A stretch of DNA of 64,000 bases, taken from contig NZ_LT670849.1 in NCBI RefSeq assembly GCF_900142985.1, positions 3,782,001-3,846,000 of the forward strand, given 5' to 3'. Shown piece after piece: positions 8,709-17,350 of this stretch (positions are counted from its first letter, which is position 1; each line of letters starts with the position of its first letter). Both the position numbers and the translations under genes were made by a program. The notes under the pieces are model-generated. The model was given only the letters and a program-made list of their open reading frames with translations. It had not been told where the DNA came from and did not search any database. The DNA is from Bradyrhizobium erythrophlei (GTDB lineage Bacteria > Pseudomonadota > Alphaproteobacteria > Rhizobiales > Xanthobacteraceae).

Positions 8709-9305
8709 TTGAGCAAACCAAACCGGCGGGAGCGCCTTCGCATATTGACACGAGATTCGACGGTCGAGAGAGCCCGCGTCGAGCGTTTCATTGAGCGCAG
8801 ATTTCTTGATCGGTTCGGCGCGCTGATCGCTGACCATTATCCCACGCTTTTGAGCTTGCAGAGCGATGAAGGGGAGGTTGTCTCAGCAATCGGACTTCGT
8901 AGTGCTTCTTCTGAAGAATTGTTTTTGGAGCAATACTTCGACGAGCCGATTGAACGTGTGATTTTGGAGATCACGAATGTCGTCGTGCCGCGGTCGGACA
9001 TTCTCGAGGTAGGCAACATGGCGTCGATCGGGCGCGCTGCCAGCGCTCGTCTGATCGCCGCATCTGTCTCCTACCTCAGTAGCTGCCGATATCTTTATGC
9101 AGTAGCGACGGCAACGGAGGAGTTGCGCCGAATGCTAGTGGCCTTTGGATTCGCGTCACGCGGGCTTGGAGCCGCTCGAGCGGACCGGCTGCCAGACCAA
9201 GGCCGATCATGGGGAAGCTATTACGAACAGAATCCGGAAATCCTAATGGGTGAGATAAGACAAGTCTCTGATCGGGTGCGGCCACACGCGCGAGCGGGCC
9301 TTTAA
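8709..9305 (+). CDS. Thermostable-hemolysin-family protein (GNAT-like acyltransferase fold)
   Basis: A 198-residue protein that reads as a member of the thermostable hemolysin (T_hemolysin) family. It has the N-terminal RERVERFIERRFLDRFGA-type helix, DEPIERVI, then the ITNVVVPRSDILEVGNMAS block and the SYLSSCRYLYAVATATEELRRML segment. Despite the name, the family falls in the acetyltransferase (GNAT/autoinducer-synthase) fold group, so an acyl-transfer role is more likely than hemolysis. The start is TTG at 8709; no better ATG is available. Its TAA shares one base with the ATG of the acyl-ligase gene (TAATG), so the two are translationally coupled. It may use acyl groups activated by that ligase. 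Confidence 0.75.
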   Translation: MSKPNRRERLRILTRDSTVERARVERFIERRFLDRFGALIADHYPTLLSLQSDEGEVVSAIGLRSASSEELFLEQYFDEPIERVILEITNVVVPRSDILEVGNMASIGRAASARLIAASVSYLSSCRYLYAVATATEELRRMLVAFGFASRGLGAARADRLPDQGRSWGSYYEQNPEILMGEIRQVSDRVRPHARAGL

Positions 9306-11428
9306 TGAGCCGCCTTCTCAATCAAATCGCGCAAAGCGCTGCCATTTGCGGCGGCTCCATCGCCCTCAGCGACGAACTGCGAACCTATACCTACGATGCG
9401 CTGGATGCGGAGGTCAGGACTGTCGCGAGGATGTTGCGTGAGGAGCTTCCGGGGAATGGGCCTGTCGCTCTTGTCGCAGATAACTCTTGTGCTTGGGTCC
9501 TTCTGGATTTGGCGCTTATTGCACTGAAGCGTCCGTTGGTGCCACTTCCAGGTTTTTTCACCCACGAACAGCGTAACTCGGCGCTGGTTCGCGTCGGAGC
9601 CCAAGCGTTGATCTGTGATGCAGCTGGAGGAAACGCACCCGCGATCGATGTCGGAGGGAAACAATTTCATATCAGGAAGTTGAATTCTCTCCCCGTTGAA
9701 CTGCCGGGCGATACCGCAAAGGTCACTTTCACGTCGGGAACTACAGGAAACCCGAAAGGCGTCTGTCTTTCCCAGTCGGCAATGGAAAGGGTGTCTCTTT
9801 CCCTTGTCGACGCTATTGGGAAAGACAAGGCCGGTGTCCACGTGCCTATTCTGCCGCTTGCCGTGCTGCTCGAGAATGTCGGCGGTCTTTACACGACGCT
9901 TCTCGCTGGTGGGCATTATCGAGCGCTATCTCAGGCCGAAATCGGTTTCGCTAAACCTTTCGAGCCCGATTTCGCCAAACTGATTGGCGCGCTCGCCGAC
10001 AACAAAGCGACCAGCGTGATCATGGTCCCCGAAATACTTCGGGCTGTCACTGGCACGCTGTTTCGTTCTCAAGCGAAGCTGCCCGAATTGAAGTATGTGG
10101 CAGTCGGCGGCGCAAGAGTGTCCGGTTCTTTACTTGATATGGCCCAGCGGCTGCATCTGCCCGTTTACCAAGGCTATGGGCTAAGCGAGGCCGGGTCCGT
10201 CGTAACCTTGAACACCACCGAAAGCGATCGCCCAGGAAGTGTGGGCAAACCGTTGCCGCACATAAAACTAAGTCTTGCGGCCGATGGCGAGATCTTGATC
10301 GAAGATCCCGGCTTTCTCGGATATTTGGGCGACGCGGCTGCGCCGAAGATCTATGAAACCGGCGATATTGGTCGGTTTGACGACGCCGGCTTCCTTTACG
10401 TTAGTGGCCGCAAATCCAACATCCTGATCACCGCGTACGGCCGGAATATCTCGCCCGAATGGGTGGAGAGTGAAATCACGGCCGACCCCGCTGTTTACCA
10501 AGCGTTCGTGTTTGGCGAAGCAAGTGCCCGGTTATCAGTGCTGGTTGTGCCGACGCAAGCGTCGGTATCGTCGGATCGGATCGCGGCCGCAATCGGCGCA
10601 GCAAATGCGAAGCTGCCAGACTACGCCAAGGTCGGAAGATGGTCGGTCGTTGCGCCATTCACGGCGCAAGAAGGCTTGTTGACCTCCAACGGAAGGTTGC
10701 AGCGTGACGCAATCAAGCAAAAATACAGTCCAATAATCGAGCAGATTGCCATGCCTAATTTCTATGAAACCCTTGTTATGGAGACGGCGACGCAACAGGC
10801 CTATCTGGTCGCGTCCAAGCAGATTCGACGGGGACTTGTCGGCGACATCTCTCTCGAAGCCTATCTGGAATACCTTGCCGAGGCCTATCACCATGTTCGG
10901 CACACCGTTCCACTGATGCAGTTCGTCAAGTCGCGCCTTCCGTCAGGGCGAGAATGGCTTGAGGAGGCGTTGGACGAATATATTGCAGAGGAATCGGGGC
11001 ACGAGGAATGGATACTCGATGACATCCGCAACGCCGGCGGAGATGCGGAAGCGGTTCGTCTCGGCCGCCCGAACATGGCAACCGAGTTCATGGTCTCCTA
11101 CGCCTATGACTTCATCAACAGGGTCAATCCGGTCGGCTTTTTTGGCATGGTCTTCGTGCTTGAAGGGACCAGTACCAAGCTTGCAACCACCGGCGCCGAA
11201 GCGTTGATGCGATCGCTCGGTCTGAAGGAGAACTGCTTTCGGTATTGGCTGTCGCACGGCGCGCTCGACCTCGAACACATGGACTTTTTCCGGGATCTGA
11301 TGACTCGTATCGAACATACAGAAGATCAGGAGGCGATCATCCATATGGCCCAGCGAATGTTCATACTCTTTGCAAACGTTTTTAGAAGCATCCCGCCTGA
11401 TTCGACTGCCCGCAATGCCGCTCTCTAG
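9305..11428 (+). CDS. AMP-forming acyl ligase fused to a heme-oxygenase-like (TenA/HDO) diiron domain
   Basis: A 707-residue two-domain protein. Residues 1-480 form an adenylate-forming ligase: P-loop TFTSGTTGNPKG at 141-152, YGLSEAG near 290, YETGDIGRFDDAGF near 350 and GRKSNILITAYGRNISPEW near 370. Such enzymes activate carboxylic acids as acyl-AMP or acyl-CoA. Residues about 485-707 are all-helical and resemble the heme-oxygenase-like diiron oxidase group (UndA, CADD, SznF relatives). Candidate ligands are a His-rich YHHVRHTVPL helix, EESGHEEW near 562 and HGALDLEHMDFF near 651. The fusion suggests that an activated acid is oxidised in place. The gene is coupled to its upstream neighbour by TAATG and overlaps the next gene by 14 bases. 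The substrate is unknown. Confidence 0.8.
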   Translation: MSRLLNQIAQSAAICGGSIALSDELRTYTYDALDAEVRTVARMLREELPGNGPVALVADNSCAWVLLDLALIALKRPLVPLPGFFTHEQRNSALVRVGAQALICDAAGGNAPAIDVGGKQFHIRKLNSLPVELPGDTAKVTFTSGTTGNPKGVCLSQSAMERVSLSLVDAIGKDKAGVHVPILPLAVLLENVGGLYTTLLAGGHYRALSQAEIGFAKPFEPDFAKLIGALADNKATSVIMVPEILRAVTGTLFRSQAKLPELKYVAVGGARVSGSLLDMAQRLHLPVYQGYGLSEAGSVVTLNTTESDRPGSVGKPLPHIKLSLAADGEILIEDPGFLGYLGDAAAPKIYETGDIGRFDDAGFLYVSGRKSNILITAYGRNISPEWVESEITADPAVYQAFVFGEASARLSVLVVPTQASVSSDRIAAAIGAANAKLPDYAKVGRWSVVAPFTAQEGLLTSNGRLQRDAIKQKYSPIIEQIAMPNFYETLVMETATQQAYLVASKQIRRGLVGDISLEAYLEYLAEAYHHVRHTVPLMQFVKSRLPSGREWLEEALDEYIAEESGHEEWILDDIRNAGGDAEAVRLGRPNMATEFMVSYAYDFINRVNPVGFFGMVFVLEGTSTKLATTGAEALMRSLGLKENCFRYWLSHGALDLEHMDFFRDLMTRIEHTEDQEAIIHMAQRMFILFANVFRSIPPDSTARNAAL

Positions 11429-12203
11429 GCGCAAGGTTGTCCTGACCGGTGGCTCAGGCGGAATCGGCCGGCGCGTCGGCAAGCTGCTGATCGATCGCGG
11501 GGCGTCGTTGGTGACCGTTTCCCGATCTGTAGACGGGAACGCGGGAGCGCGGCATTTCTCTGCCGACCTCTCTTCGCCTGAAGGACTCAAGTCCGCGGTC
11601 GCTTTTGCAAGAGATGAAGAGCCGGACGTCCTCATCAATCTCGCCGGTGTTCAATATCTTGGACCGGTGGAGCAGCAATCCGATGCCGACGTAGAGGCCA
11701 CTTACGCTATCAATCTGGTTGCTCCTGCGCTTCTCTGCCAGGCCGTTCTGCCGGCCATGAAGCGCAAGCGGAGTGGCCAGCTCGTCAACGTCGGCTCCAT
11801 CCTAGGCTCGATAGCACTCGCTTATTTTGTGACATATTCGAGTTCAAAGGCTGGACTTCGATCATTGAGCGAGGCGCTGCGGCGCGAATTGGCTGGCACA
11901 GGCATCACCGTCACCTATATCGCGCCCCGTGCAGTCAGAACCGGACTGATCACACGCAAGCTCGCGGAATACGCCGATCTGACCGGAATGGCGATCGACG
12001 AGCCCGACTCGATCGCAAGCCGAATCGTCGACGTCATCGAACGGGGGAGCGAGGAAGTCTACTTCGGCAGTGCCGAGCGATTGTTCGTCAAGGTGAACGG
12101 CGTCATGCCGCGCTTGATCGATTTTTTCTTGGCGAAAAATGACCGCAAAGCAAGCGCGCTTTTTTCACCTCGAGACCGATCCAGCGGAGGAGCCGCATCG
12201 TGA
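11415..12203 (+). CDS. Short-chain dehydrogenase/reductase (SDR)
   Basis: A 262-residue classical SDR: TGGSGGIGRR at the N-terminus (TGxxxGxG cofactor site), NLAGVQYLG (NAG-type motif), a serine in VGSILGS and the catalytic YSSSKAG (Tyr-x3-Lys). It should reduce a keto group or oxidise an alcohol with NAD(P)H. Start 11415 was chosen because the TGG motif then lies at the usual distance from the N-terminus; it overlaps the acyl-ligase gene by 14 bases. Its stop overlaps the GTG start of the next gene. The C-terminal 60 residues (EEVYFGSAERLFVKVNGVMPRL) resemble SDRs acting on lipid substrates. The role is presumably a tailoring step in the operon's pathway. Confidence 0.88.
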   Translation: MPLSRRKVVLTGGSGGIGRRVGKLLIDRGASLVTVSRSVDGNAGARHFSADLSSPEGLKSAVAFARDEEPDVLINLAGVQYLGPVEQQSDADVEATYAINLVAPALLCQAVLPAMKRKRSGQLVNVGSILGSIALAYFVTYSSSKAGLRSLSEALRRELAGTGITVTYIAPRAVRTGLITRKLAEYADLTGMAIDEPDSIASRIVDVIERGSEEVYFGSAERLFVKVNGVMPRLIDFFLAKNDRKASALFSPRDRSSGGAAS

Positions 12204-12889
12204 GCGCCAATAAATCACGGCTTGTTTTCTTCGTCGTGGCCTGCATCATCGCATGCGCGAGCAATTCCACCCGAATCTGGGCGGCTGATTCAAAGGCGTT
12301 AAGCGCGGAGATTTTGGACATCGCAAATGCATGGGCGCATATCAAATTTGAAGAAGGCGACACGGCGCTGCAGCAAAAGCAGATAGCAGCGCTTGCCGAT
12401 CGGGCTTCTCTGCTTGCTCAGAAATTTCCGGGCCGCGCGGAGCCCATCATCTGGAAGGGTGTATTGCTCAGCGAGGGTGCCTCGATGGCCAGCGAGGATC
12501 ACAGCATGCTGACGGCAAGATCACTCGCCTATCAGGCTCGAGATGTCTTGCTGGAAGCGGAAAAGATAGATCCCACGGCACTTGAAGCGGGCGCTTCGGC
12601 AAGCCTCGGCGTCCTTTATTACCGCGTGCCTTCCTTTCCAATCGCATTCGGCGATACTGAACTGGCGCGCAAATACCTTGAAGAAGCGGTCCGCAACTCG
12701 CCGAACGGAATGGATGCAAACTATTTTTACGGCGATTTCTTGTATGATCAACGCGACTACGCAGGCGCCGAGCGCGTCTGGAAGCATGCATTGACCATTC
12801 CCGTCAATAAGGACCGGCCGGTCTGGGATAAGGCCCGGCGCCAGGTCATTCAGGAAAAACTAGCGAAGCTCGCGGCCAAAGGTAACTGA
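12200..12889 (+). CDS. Exported TPR-containing protein
   Basis: A 229-residue protein with a signal peptide (LVFFVVACIIACASNS up to IWAADS) and helical repeats of tetratricopeptide type. The clearest are ALEAGASASLGVLYYR, ELARKYLEEAVRNSPNG and YFYGDFLYDQRDYAGAERVWKHAL. Its size and repeat arrangement recall the periplasmic TatT-like (TRAP T component) TPR proteins, but this is only a resemblance. The GTG start overlaps the SDR stop as GTGA, which places it firmly in the operon. An exported partner hints that the pathway product is exported, bound or sensed outside the cytoplasm. Confidence 0.78.
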   Translation: MSANKSRLVFFVVACIIACASNSTRIWAADSKALSAEILDIANAWAHIKFEEGDTALQQKQIAALADRASLLAQKFPGRAEPIIWKGVLLSEGASMASEDHSMLTARSLAYQARDVLLEAEKIDPTALEAGASASLGVLYYRVPSFPIAFGDTELARKYLEEAVRNSPNGMDANYFYGDFLYDQRDYAGAERVWKHALTIPVNKDRPVWDKARRQVIQEKLAKLAAKGN

Positions 12890-12903
12890 TCCGCCTTGCC
12901 GCC

Positions 12904-13563
12904 GTGAACAAATACGAACTTCGCGCTCGCTTTTGGCACGAACTCGGCCGCCAGTTGCGCAATCCGACCGGCAGCAGGGGGCGATGGGTCGGCCGATTAA
13001 TGTCCGTCATCAACGCGCGGCCGAATCTGCTTGCCATAGAGGCACTGCAGGGCGCTCAAGCGGATAGAATCCTCGAACTTGGAGTCGGCTCTGGCTGGGC
13101 GCTGCAAGAATTGGCGCGAGCTGTCAAGCATGGTCGGATTTGGGGCATCGACCAATCGGCCGACATGATTGCTCTGGCGGCGCGCAGAAACCACCTTTGG
13201 ACACACCGGGCAAGCGTTTCGCTGGCGCGAGCCAAATTTGAGGCGTTGCCTTTCCCGAGCGAGTCGTTCGATCGAATTCTCGCTGTCAACGTCGCATATT
13301 TTTTTGGTAGCGACGGCCGGGCATTTCGCGAAGCTCGCCGCGTCCTGAGGCCGCAAGGCCGAATGGTTATTTACGTGTCCGACAGGGCAACCCTTGCGAA
13401 CTGGCCTTTTGCCGGCGAGGATACGCATCGAAGCTTTGACCGGGACGAACTGATTGCCGCCATCGAAGACGGCGGTTTTGCGAGGAACGAAATCACGGTC
13501 GAACCTGTGAGCTTGCCCTTCGGGGTGTCAGGCTTGCTCGGGACCGTGGTCAGGCAACCCTAG
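12904..13563 (+). CDS. Class I SAM-dependent methyltransferase
   Basis: A 219-residue methyltransferase with motif I ILELGVGSGWALQELA (about residues 57-72), the acidic loop WGIDQSADMIALA, motif II-like SFDRILAVNVAYFF and the post-motif EARRVLRPQGRMVIYV typical of UbiE-like small-molecule methyltransferases. It starts at GTG 12904, 14 bases after the TPR gene, and is the last gene of the operon. Its 3' end overlaps the convergent sensor-kinase gene by 14 bases, an unusually tight arrangement. It probably methylates the product made by the preceding enzymes. The substrate is not known. Confidence 0.87.
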   Translation: MNKYELRARFWHELGRQLRNPTGSRGRWVGRLMSVINARPNLLAIEALQGAQADRILELGVGSGWALQELARAVKHGRIWGIDQSADMIALAARRNHLWTHRASVSLARAKFEALPFPSESFDRILAVNVAYFFGSDGRAFREARRVLRPQGRMVIYVSDRATLANWPFAGEDTHRSFDRDELIAAIEDGGFARNEITVEPVSLPFGVSGLLGTVVRQP

Positions 13564-14986
13564 GCAGGTCCTCGCCGATTGTCTTATCCAGCCTATCCGG
13601 ATTACTCAGCTCTTTCAGGTTGCGTCCAACGAGGGCGGCGCGGGAGAGCCGAATGGAGAATTGAGCGCCGCCACTGGGAGCGTCGGTGACGGACACCGTG
13701 CCCCGCATCGCTTTCATGATCTTCTCGACAATGGACAGGCCAAGTCCTGATCCATCCGTGGATTTATCGCCCCGCCAGAAGCGCTCGAATATCCTTGGCC
13801 GCAGCTCCTCCGAAATGCCCGGACCCGAATCAATTACGTCGACCCCCGGAAGATCACTAATTCGTACCCCTACGGCGGTCCCGCGAGGAGTGTGCTTAAT
13901 CGCGTTTTCGATAAGATTCTGCAGGGCAGCCTTGAGCGCGAAACTGCTCGTTCGTACAAACAGATTGCCGTCGTTGCGTTCGAGTTTGATGCTCTTACCT
14001 GCATTGATGGCAATGGGCGCAAGATTAGCAGCAACATCGGCCACCAGTGCATTGAGCTCGACGAGCTCCGTAAAGTCGATGGTCAGCGAGTCGAGTTGCG
14101 CTACCAACAGTAGCTGCGAAACGATTCTGGCCATGTGATCAACGTCGATCTTGAGCAGCTCAATCAACTCGGGATCCTCGAGAGACTGCACATTGGCCAT
14201 CAGAACCGCCAGTGGCGTACGCAACTGATGTGCGGCATTGGCATTGAATTCCCTTTGCCGTTTCAGACCCTCCTCTAGGCGGTCCAGCACCTCATTTAAC
14301 GACAGAACGCATGGAAGAATTTCTCTGGGCGCGTCATCGGTCGGAAAACGAACGTGCGTATTGGCTGGCCCGATCGAGCGCGCAATTTCGGACATCTGCC
14401 GGAGCGGTCGAAGCCCTCGATTGACTATCCATAAGCAAACGGCGACGAGCACAAACAAGAAAAGAAAATACAACCAGTCGCCGTCGACCAAGAATTCCTC
14501 AAGGACCTGCTTACCGAGGCCCTTGGTTTGCTCGGAAACCCGCTCGGCTTGAACATAAATGGTGCGGCCACCCACCTGTGTGCGGAGCGCCGCGCCAAGT
14601 ACCACGCCGGGGTGTTCCCGACGACCGCTATCATATTTGTAAACGTTGTGGTCCTTGTCGCTAAGCTCCGGAAGCTCTCCGATGCGCCCCGAGTTGCCGA
14701 TCAAAACTTGACCACTGGTATCCCGGATCGCAAACCGGTGCCTGCTTTCCGAACCGGAATATGCCTCCGCAAGAAGTACAGGCAGATGCAGGTGGACGCC
14801 GTTTTCAGCAGAAATGTCGATATGCGCGGCGATGTCCCTCACTTGAGCAAGCAACGCGCGTTCATGCAGCCGGTCGTTTGCCCATTTTGCTTTAACGAAC
14901 AGCCAGCTGCACGCACAAATAAAGGCAATTGCCATCGTTACCGAAAGGCCGATAGTGATCCGCCGAAAAAGCGAATAGGGCTTCAA
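13550..14986 (-). CDS. Sensor histidine kinase (OmpR/QseC-type two-component system)
   Basis: A 478-residue membrane kinase: first membrane helix at about residues 10-33, a periplasmic sensor of about 135 residues (35-168), second helix at about 172-188, HAMP (NRGLRPLRQMSEIARSIG), HisKA with phospho-acceptor His253 in NAAHQLRTPLA, N box QNLIENAIKHTP and G boxes DSGPGISEE and GSGLGLSIVEKI. All catalytic parts are present. The gene lies one base downstream of its response regulator and converges on the acyl-ligase/SDR operon, overlapping the methyltransferase gene by 14 bases. It may sense the operon's product or substrate and control it; that is inferred from position only. Confidence 0.92.
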   Translation of the reverse strand: MKPYSLFRRITIGLSVTMAIAFICACSWLFVKAKWANDRLHERALLAQVRDIAAHIDISAENGVHLHLPVLLAEAYSGSESRHRFAIRDTSGQVLIGNSGRIGELPELSDKDHNVYKYDSGRREHPGVVLGAALRTQVGGRTIYVQAERVSEQTKGLGKQVLEEFLVDGDWLYFLFLFVLVAVCLWIVNRGLRPLRQMSEIARSIGPANTHVRFPTDDAPREILPCVLSLNEVLDRLEEGLKRQREFNANAAHQLRTPLAVLMANVQSLEDPELIELLKIDVDHMARIVSQLLLVAQLDSLTIDFTELVELNALVADVAANLAPIAINAGKSIKLERNDGNLFVRTSSFALKAALQNLIENAIKHTPRGTAVGVRISDLPGVDVIDSGPGISEELRPRIFERFWRGDKSTDGSGLGLSIVEKIMKAMRGTVSVTDAPSGGAQFSIRLSRAALVGRNLKELSNPDRLDKTIGEDLPRVA

Positions 14987-14987
14987 C

Positions 14988-15659
14988 TCAGCGCTCCTTG
15001 ATCATGTAGCCAATGCCGTGCAACGTATGGATACGGCAATCGGACTCGCAGTGCTGCAGCCGGCGGCGCAGACGAAAGACCAAAACTTCGATTGAGTTTT
15101 GGGACCTATTCTTACCCAACCCGTTGAGGTTGTCTTCCAGGATTTCTTTCGAAATCACCTGGCCCTCCCGACGCATCAACAATTCCAGCGCTCTGATTTC
15201 GCGAGGCGAGAAGTGAACAATCGAGCCGCCGACCGTCACTTGTCGGGCTGCTGAGTTTAGCTGGGTATTTCCGATTGTCAGCAGCGTGGCAAGAGGTTGG
15301 CCAGGGCGTCTTAGCAGCGCACGGATGCGCGCAGCTAGTTCGATCATCGCAAACGGCTTTACTAGATAGTCATCCGCTCCAGCATCAAGCCCCATCACCC
15401 TACTTTCAATCGAGTCGCGGGCAGTGAGGATTAGTATGGGAACGTCGGTTCTCCTCCGGCGGAGATGGCCTAGAACTTCAAGGCCGTCTTGATCCGGTAA
15501 ACCCAGGTCGAGCAAGATCGCATCATAGTTCAGCGCAGAGAAGGCGTCGACGCCGGCCCGTGCAGTTGGGAAGGCGTCTAGATCGAAGCCCTCGCGGCTG
15601 AGTCCCTTTGTAAGTGACTGAGCGAGCCTGTAGCTATCTTCTATAAGCAGAATTCTCAT
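14988..15659 (-). CDS. OmpR-family response regulator
   Basis: A 223-residue regulator: receiver domain with the acidic pair in LLIEDS, phospho-acceptor Asp51 in AILLDLGLPDQDG, the conserved Thr in LILTARD and Lys101 in DYLVKPF. A winged-helix DNA-binding domain follows from about residue 128 (FSPREIRALELLMRREGQ, SIEVLVFRLRRRL, TLHGIGYMIKE). It resembles the QseB/PmrA branch. It is the first gene of a pair with the sensor kinase, with one base between them. Likely targets are its own promoter and the adjacent operon at 8709-13563. Confidence 0.93.
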   Translation of the reverse strand: MRILLIEDSYRLAQSLTKGLSREGFDLDAFPTARAGVDAFSALNYDAILLDLGLPDQDGLEVLGHLRRRRTDVPILILTARDSIESRVMGLDAGADDYLVKPFAMIELAARIRALLRRPGQPLATLLTIGNTQLNSAARQVTVGGSIVHFSPREIRALELLMRREGQVISKEILEDNLNGLGKNRSQNSIEVLVFRLRRRLQHCESDCRIHTLHGIGYMIKER

Positions 15660-16124
15660 CCGTTGCCCGACCGCGAGAAAAATTGTAAAGGGACAAATAT
15701 AGAAAATAGCAGTTGCGCCAGTAGATTAAGGCAAAAATGGGCTATTTTCGAACACTAAGCTGTTGGTGGCACAGATCCTTGTGATGAGGACACTCGTGCA
15801 ACGAGTGCGGTTGTTAAGATAGGCTGGTCCTGACGTTCCTCGGTTGGCGCAAAGACACAGCTGAGCAACGCGGGTAAATGATGGTCCCATGACTGTACGC
15901 TCGAATGATATGGTGGATGGCGCGCCTCACGCGCGTGCCGCCCGCCATTCCCCCTCGGGACGGTCAGTCCCAAAGGGAATATTGGACATCCTCTTCGCTG
16001 GCTTGAACTGCTATCATGTGCCTCCCCTGCCTCAAGGGCATAAACGAGCCGAGCTGACGAAGCGGCGCAGCATAGATCGCGGAGGAGCAGGTTGAGGTCT
16101 CAATCGATCCGAGGAGCCATCACC
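15660..16124. other. Intergenic region upstream of the response regulator
   Basis: An AT-rich start (15670-15760) probably holds the promoter of the two-component operon on the minus strand. Short frames further on (for example 15889-16095 plus) have no recognisable features. Confidence 0.4.
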
Positions 16125-16331
16125 ATGCATGCGATTCGAAAATTGCGCGAGTCAGGTCACGCTACCGTAGCTGACTACGAAAAACTTCTCGCTCCAGTGG
16201 TCACAAACCTTCTCCGGCCTTTTCGGGAATGCCCTATTTGCGGGGCTTTCGGAGCACTGGGACCTACCACTCTGCACAAAACCCCACATCAATTCTGTTC
16301 AACATCGACTGCGCGACGGCCGCATGCCTGA
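16125..16331 (+). CDS. Hypothetical small protein with a CPIC motif
   Basis: A 68-residue frame starting at ATG 16125 with GAGGAG just upstream. The N-terminus MHAIRKLRESGHATVADYEK looks like a genuine soluble helix, and ECPICGAFG gives a Cys-x2-Cys pair that could bind zinc, although a second pair is not obvious. The C-terminal third (after about residue 45) looks less protein-like, so the gene could be frameshifted or shortened. The family is not recognised. Confidence 0.4.
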   Translation: MHAIRKLRESGHATVADYEKLLAPVVTNLLRPFRECPICGAFGALGPTTLHKTPHQFCSTSTARRPHA

Positions 16332-16452
16332 GTGAGCGCGGGATTTCCAAATGTCACGTTAGTGAAGTTTCTAACGTGGAATTTAGCGGCGACGGCGCAA
16401 TGGGTTTCCTACCTCATCCTCTGTTCGTCCGCTGAAAAGAGGAGATATTACG

Positions 16453-16713
16453 ATGACCATCAGGTTGATCGGTGCAGCCGCACTTTCACTGGTGCTCGTG
16501 GGTCCGGCAATAGCTGGCAGTGACAGCTACGCAATGCACGACGCGTATCGCGGGCTCTATCGTCATCATAGAATGCCCGCGCAAGACGCGATCAGATTTG
16601 GCTATGGCAATGAATATCCAACCTATCATTCAGGATGGGGAGGACTCTATGGGGACGGCAACTACCCTGGCACCATCGACGACAATATGGGGCCTCCATA
16701 TTTGGGGCGGTGA
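16453..16713 (+). CDS. Small exported Tyr/Gly-rich protein
   Basis: An 86-residue protein with a good ribosome-binding site (AGAGGAG) before ATG 16453 and a clear signal peptide (IGAAALSLVLVGPAIAGS, cleavage after AIA). The mature part is rich in Tyr, Gly, His and Asp (GWGGLYGDGNYPGT) without cysteines. Proteins of this sort are frequent in Bradyrhizobium and have no assigned function. It may be a cell-surface or periplasmic stress-related peptide; that is only a guess. Confidence 0.65.
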   Translation: MTIRLIGAAALSLVLVGPAIAGSDSYAMHDAYRGLYRHHRMPAQDAIRFGYGNEYPTYHSGWGGLYGDGNYPGTIDDNMGPPYLGR

Positions 16714-16987
16714 GGACTGCGAGCCTCCATCAGCTTCGCGCATCGGCGCTCACACGACCGAAGTGACGATGTGCTTGCTGTTGCTCACCATGGTCTCAAA
16801 CGGGTCCTACGTCTGAGTCGCCGCGCTTCTCAACGAAGCGGTCGAGAAGGCTTCGCGACGAGCCACCGGCATACCAACCGCAAACGCTTGCGGGCAAGAA
16901 CAACAGACTGATTTTCAAAGCGCTCTAAGCTACCTCACCACTACTCTATCCCGACCTAACTCGAAAAATATATCCCCGGCTGATCGG

Positions 16988-17350
16988 TTATATCCACGGC
17001 TGATCGATCCGATCTTCTCGAAACTCAGAGGGCCCTTTGGTCAATTTGCGCCGGCGCTGAACGCGCTCTTGCGGCGGGGCTGCTGGGTCTTCGATCTTTT
17101 CAAGCGCCCCTTCAGCAAGACGCGCTGCCCGCGCGGCCTGCAATCGCGCGTGAGAGCGAGATATTGGGGAGGACGATCTTAACCGTTCCCGCGCCAACGC
17201 TTTGGCGGCCTCAGCCGGCGCGGCCTTCTCAACTCGCCGCTCGCAGTCCTCCGCAAGCGTCCTAAGCTGACCCGCAACCATGCGGTCAGTTATTCTCACA
17301 GCGGCGCGGTGTAACATTCGCGCTATTTCCAAATATTCCTTGCTCAGCAT
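16988..17350 (-). CDS. Hypothetical helical protein (120 aa)
   Basis: A charged, Ala/Arg/Glu-rich protein. The N-terminal 50 residues (MLSKEYLEIARMLHRAAVRI, QLRTLAEDCERRVEKAAPAE) look like two amphipathic helices, and the tail is basic and probably disordered. Start 17350 was preferred over a start 30 bases upstream because the upstream residues are Gly/Arg-rich and unconvincing. Similar short proteins starting MLSxEYxxxAR are common in Bradyrhizobium. There is no operon partner and no known function. Confidence 0.5.
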   Translation of the reverse strand: MLSKEYLEIARMLHRAAVRITDRMVAGQLRTLAEDCERRVEKAAPAEAAKALARERLRSSSPISRSHARLQAARAARLAEGALEKIEDPAAPPQERVQRRRKLTKGPSEFREDRIDQPWI

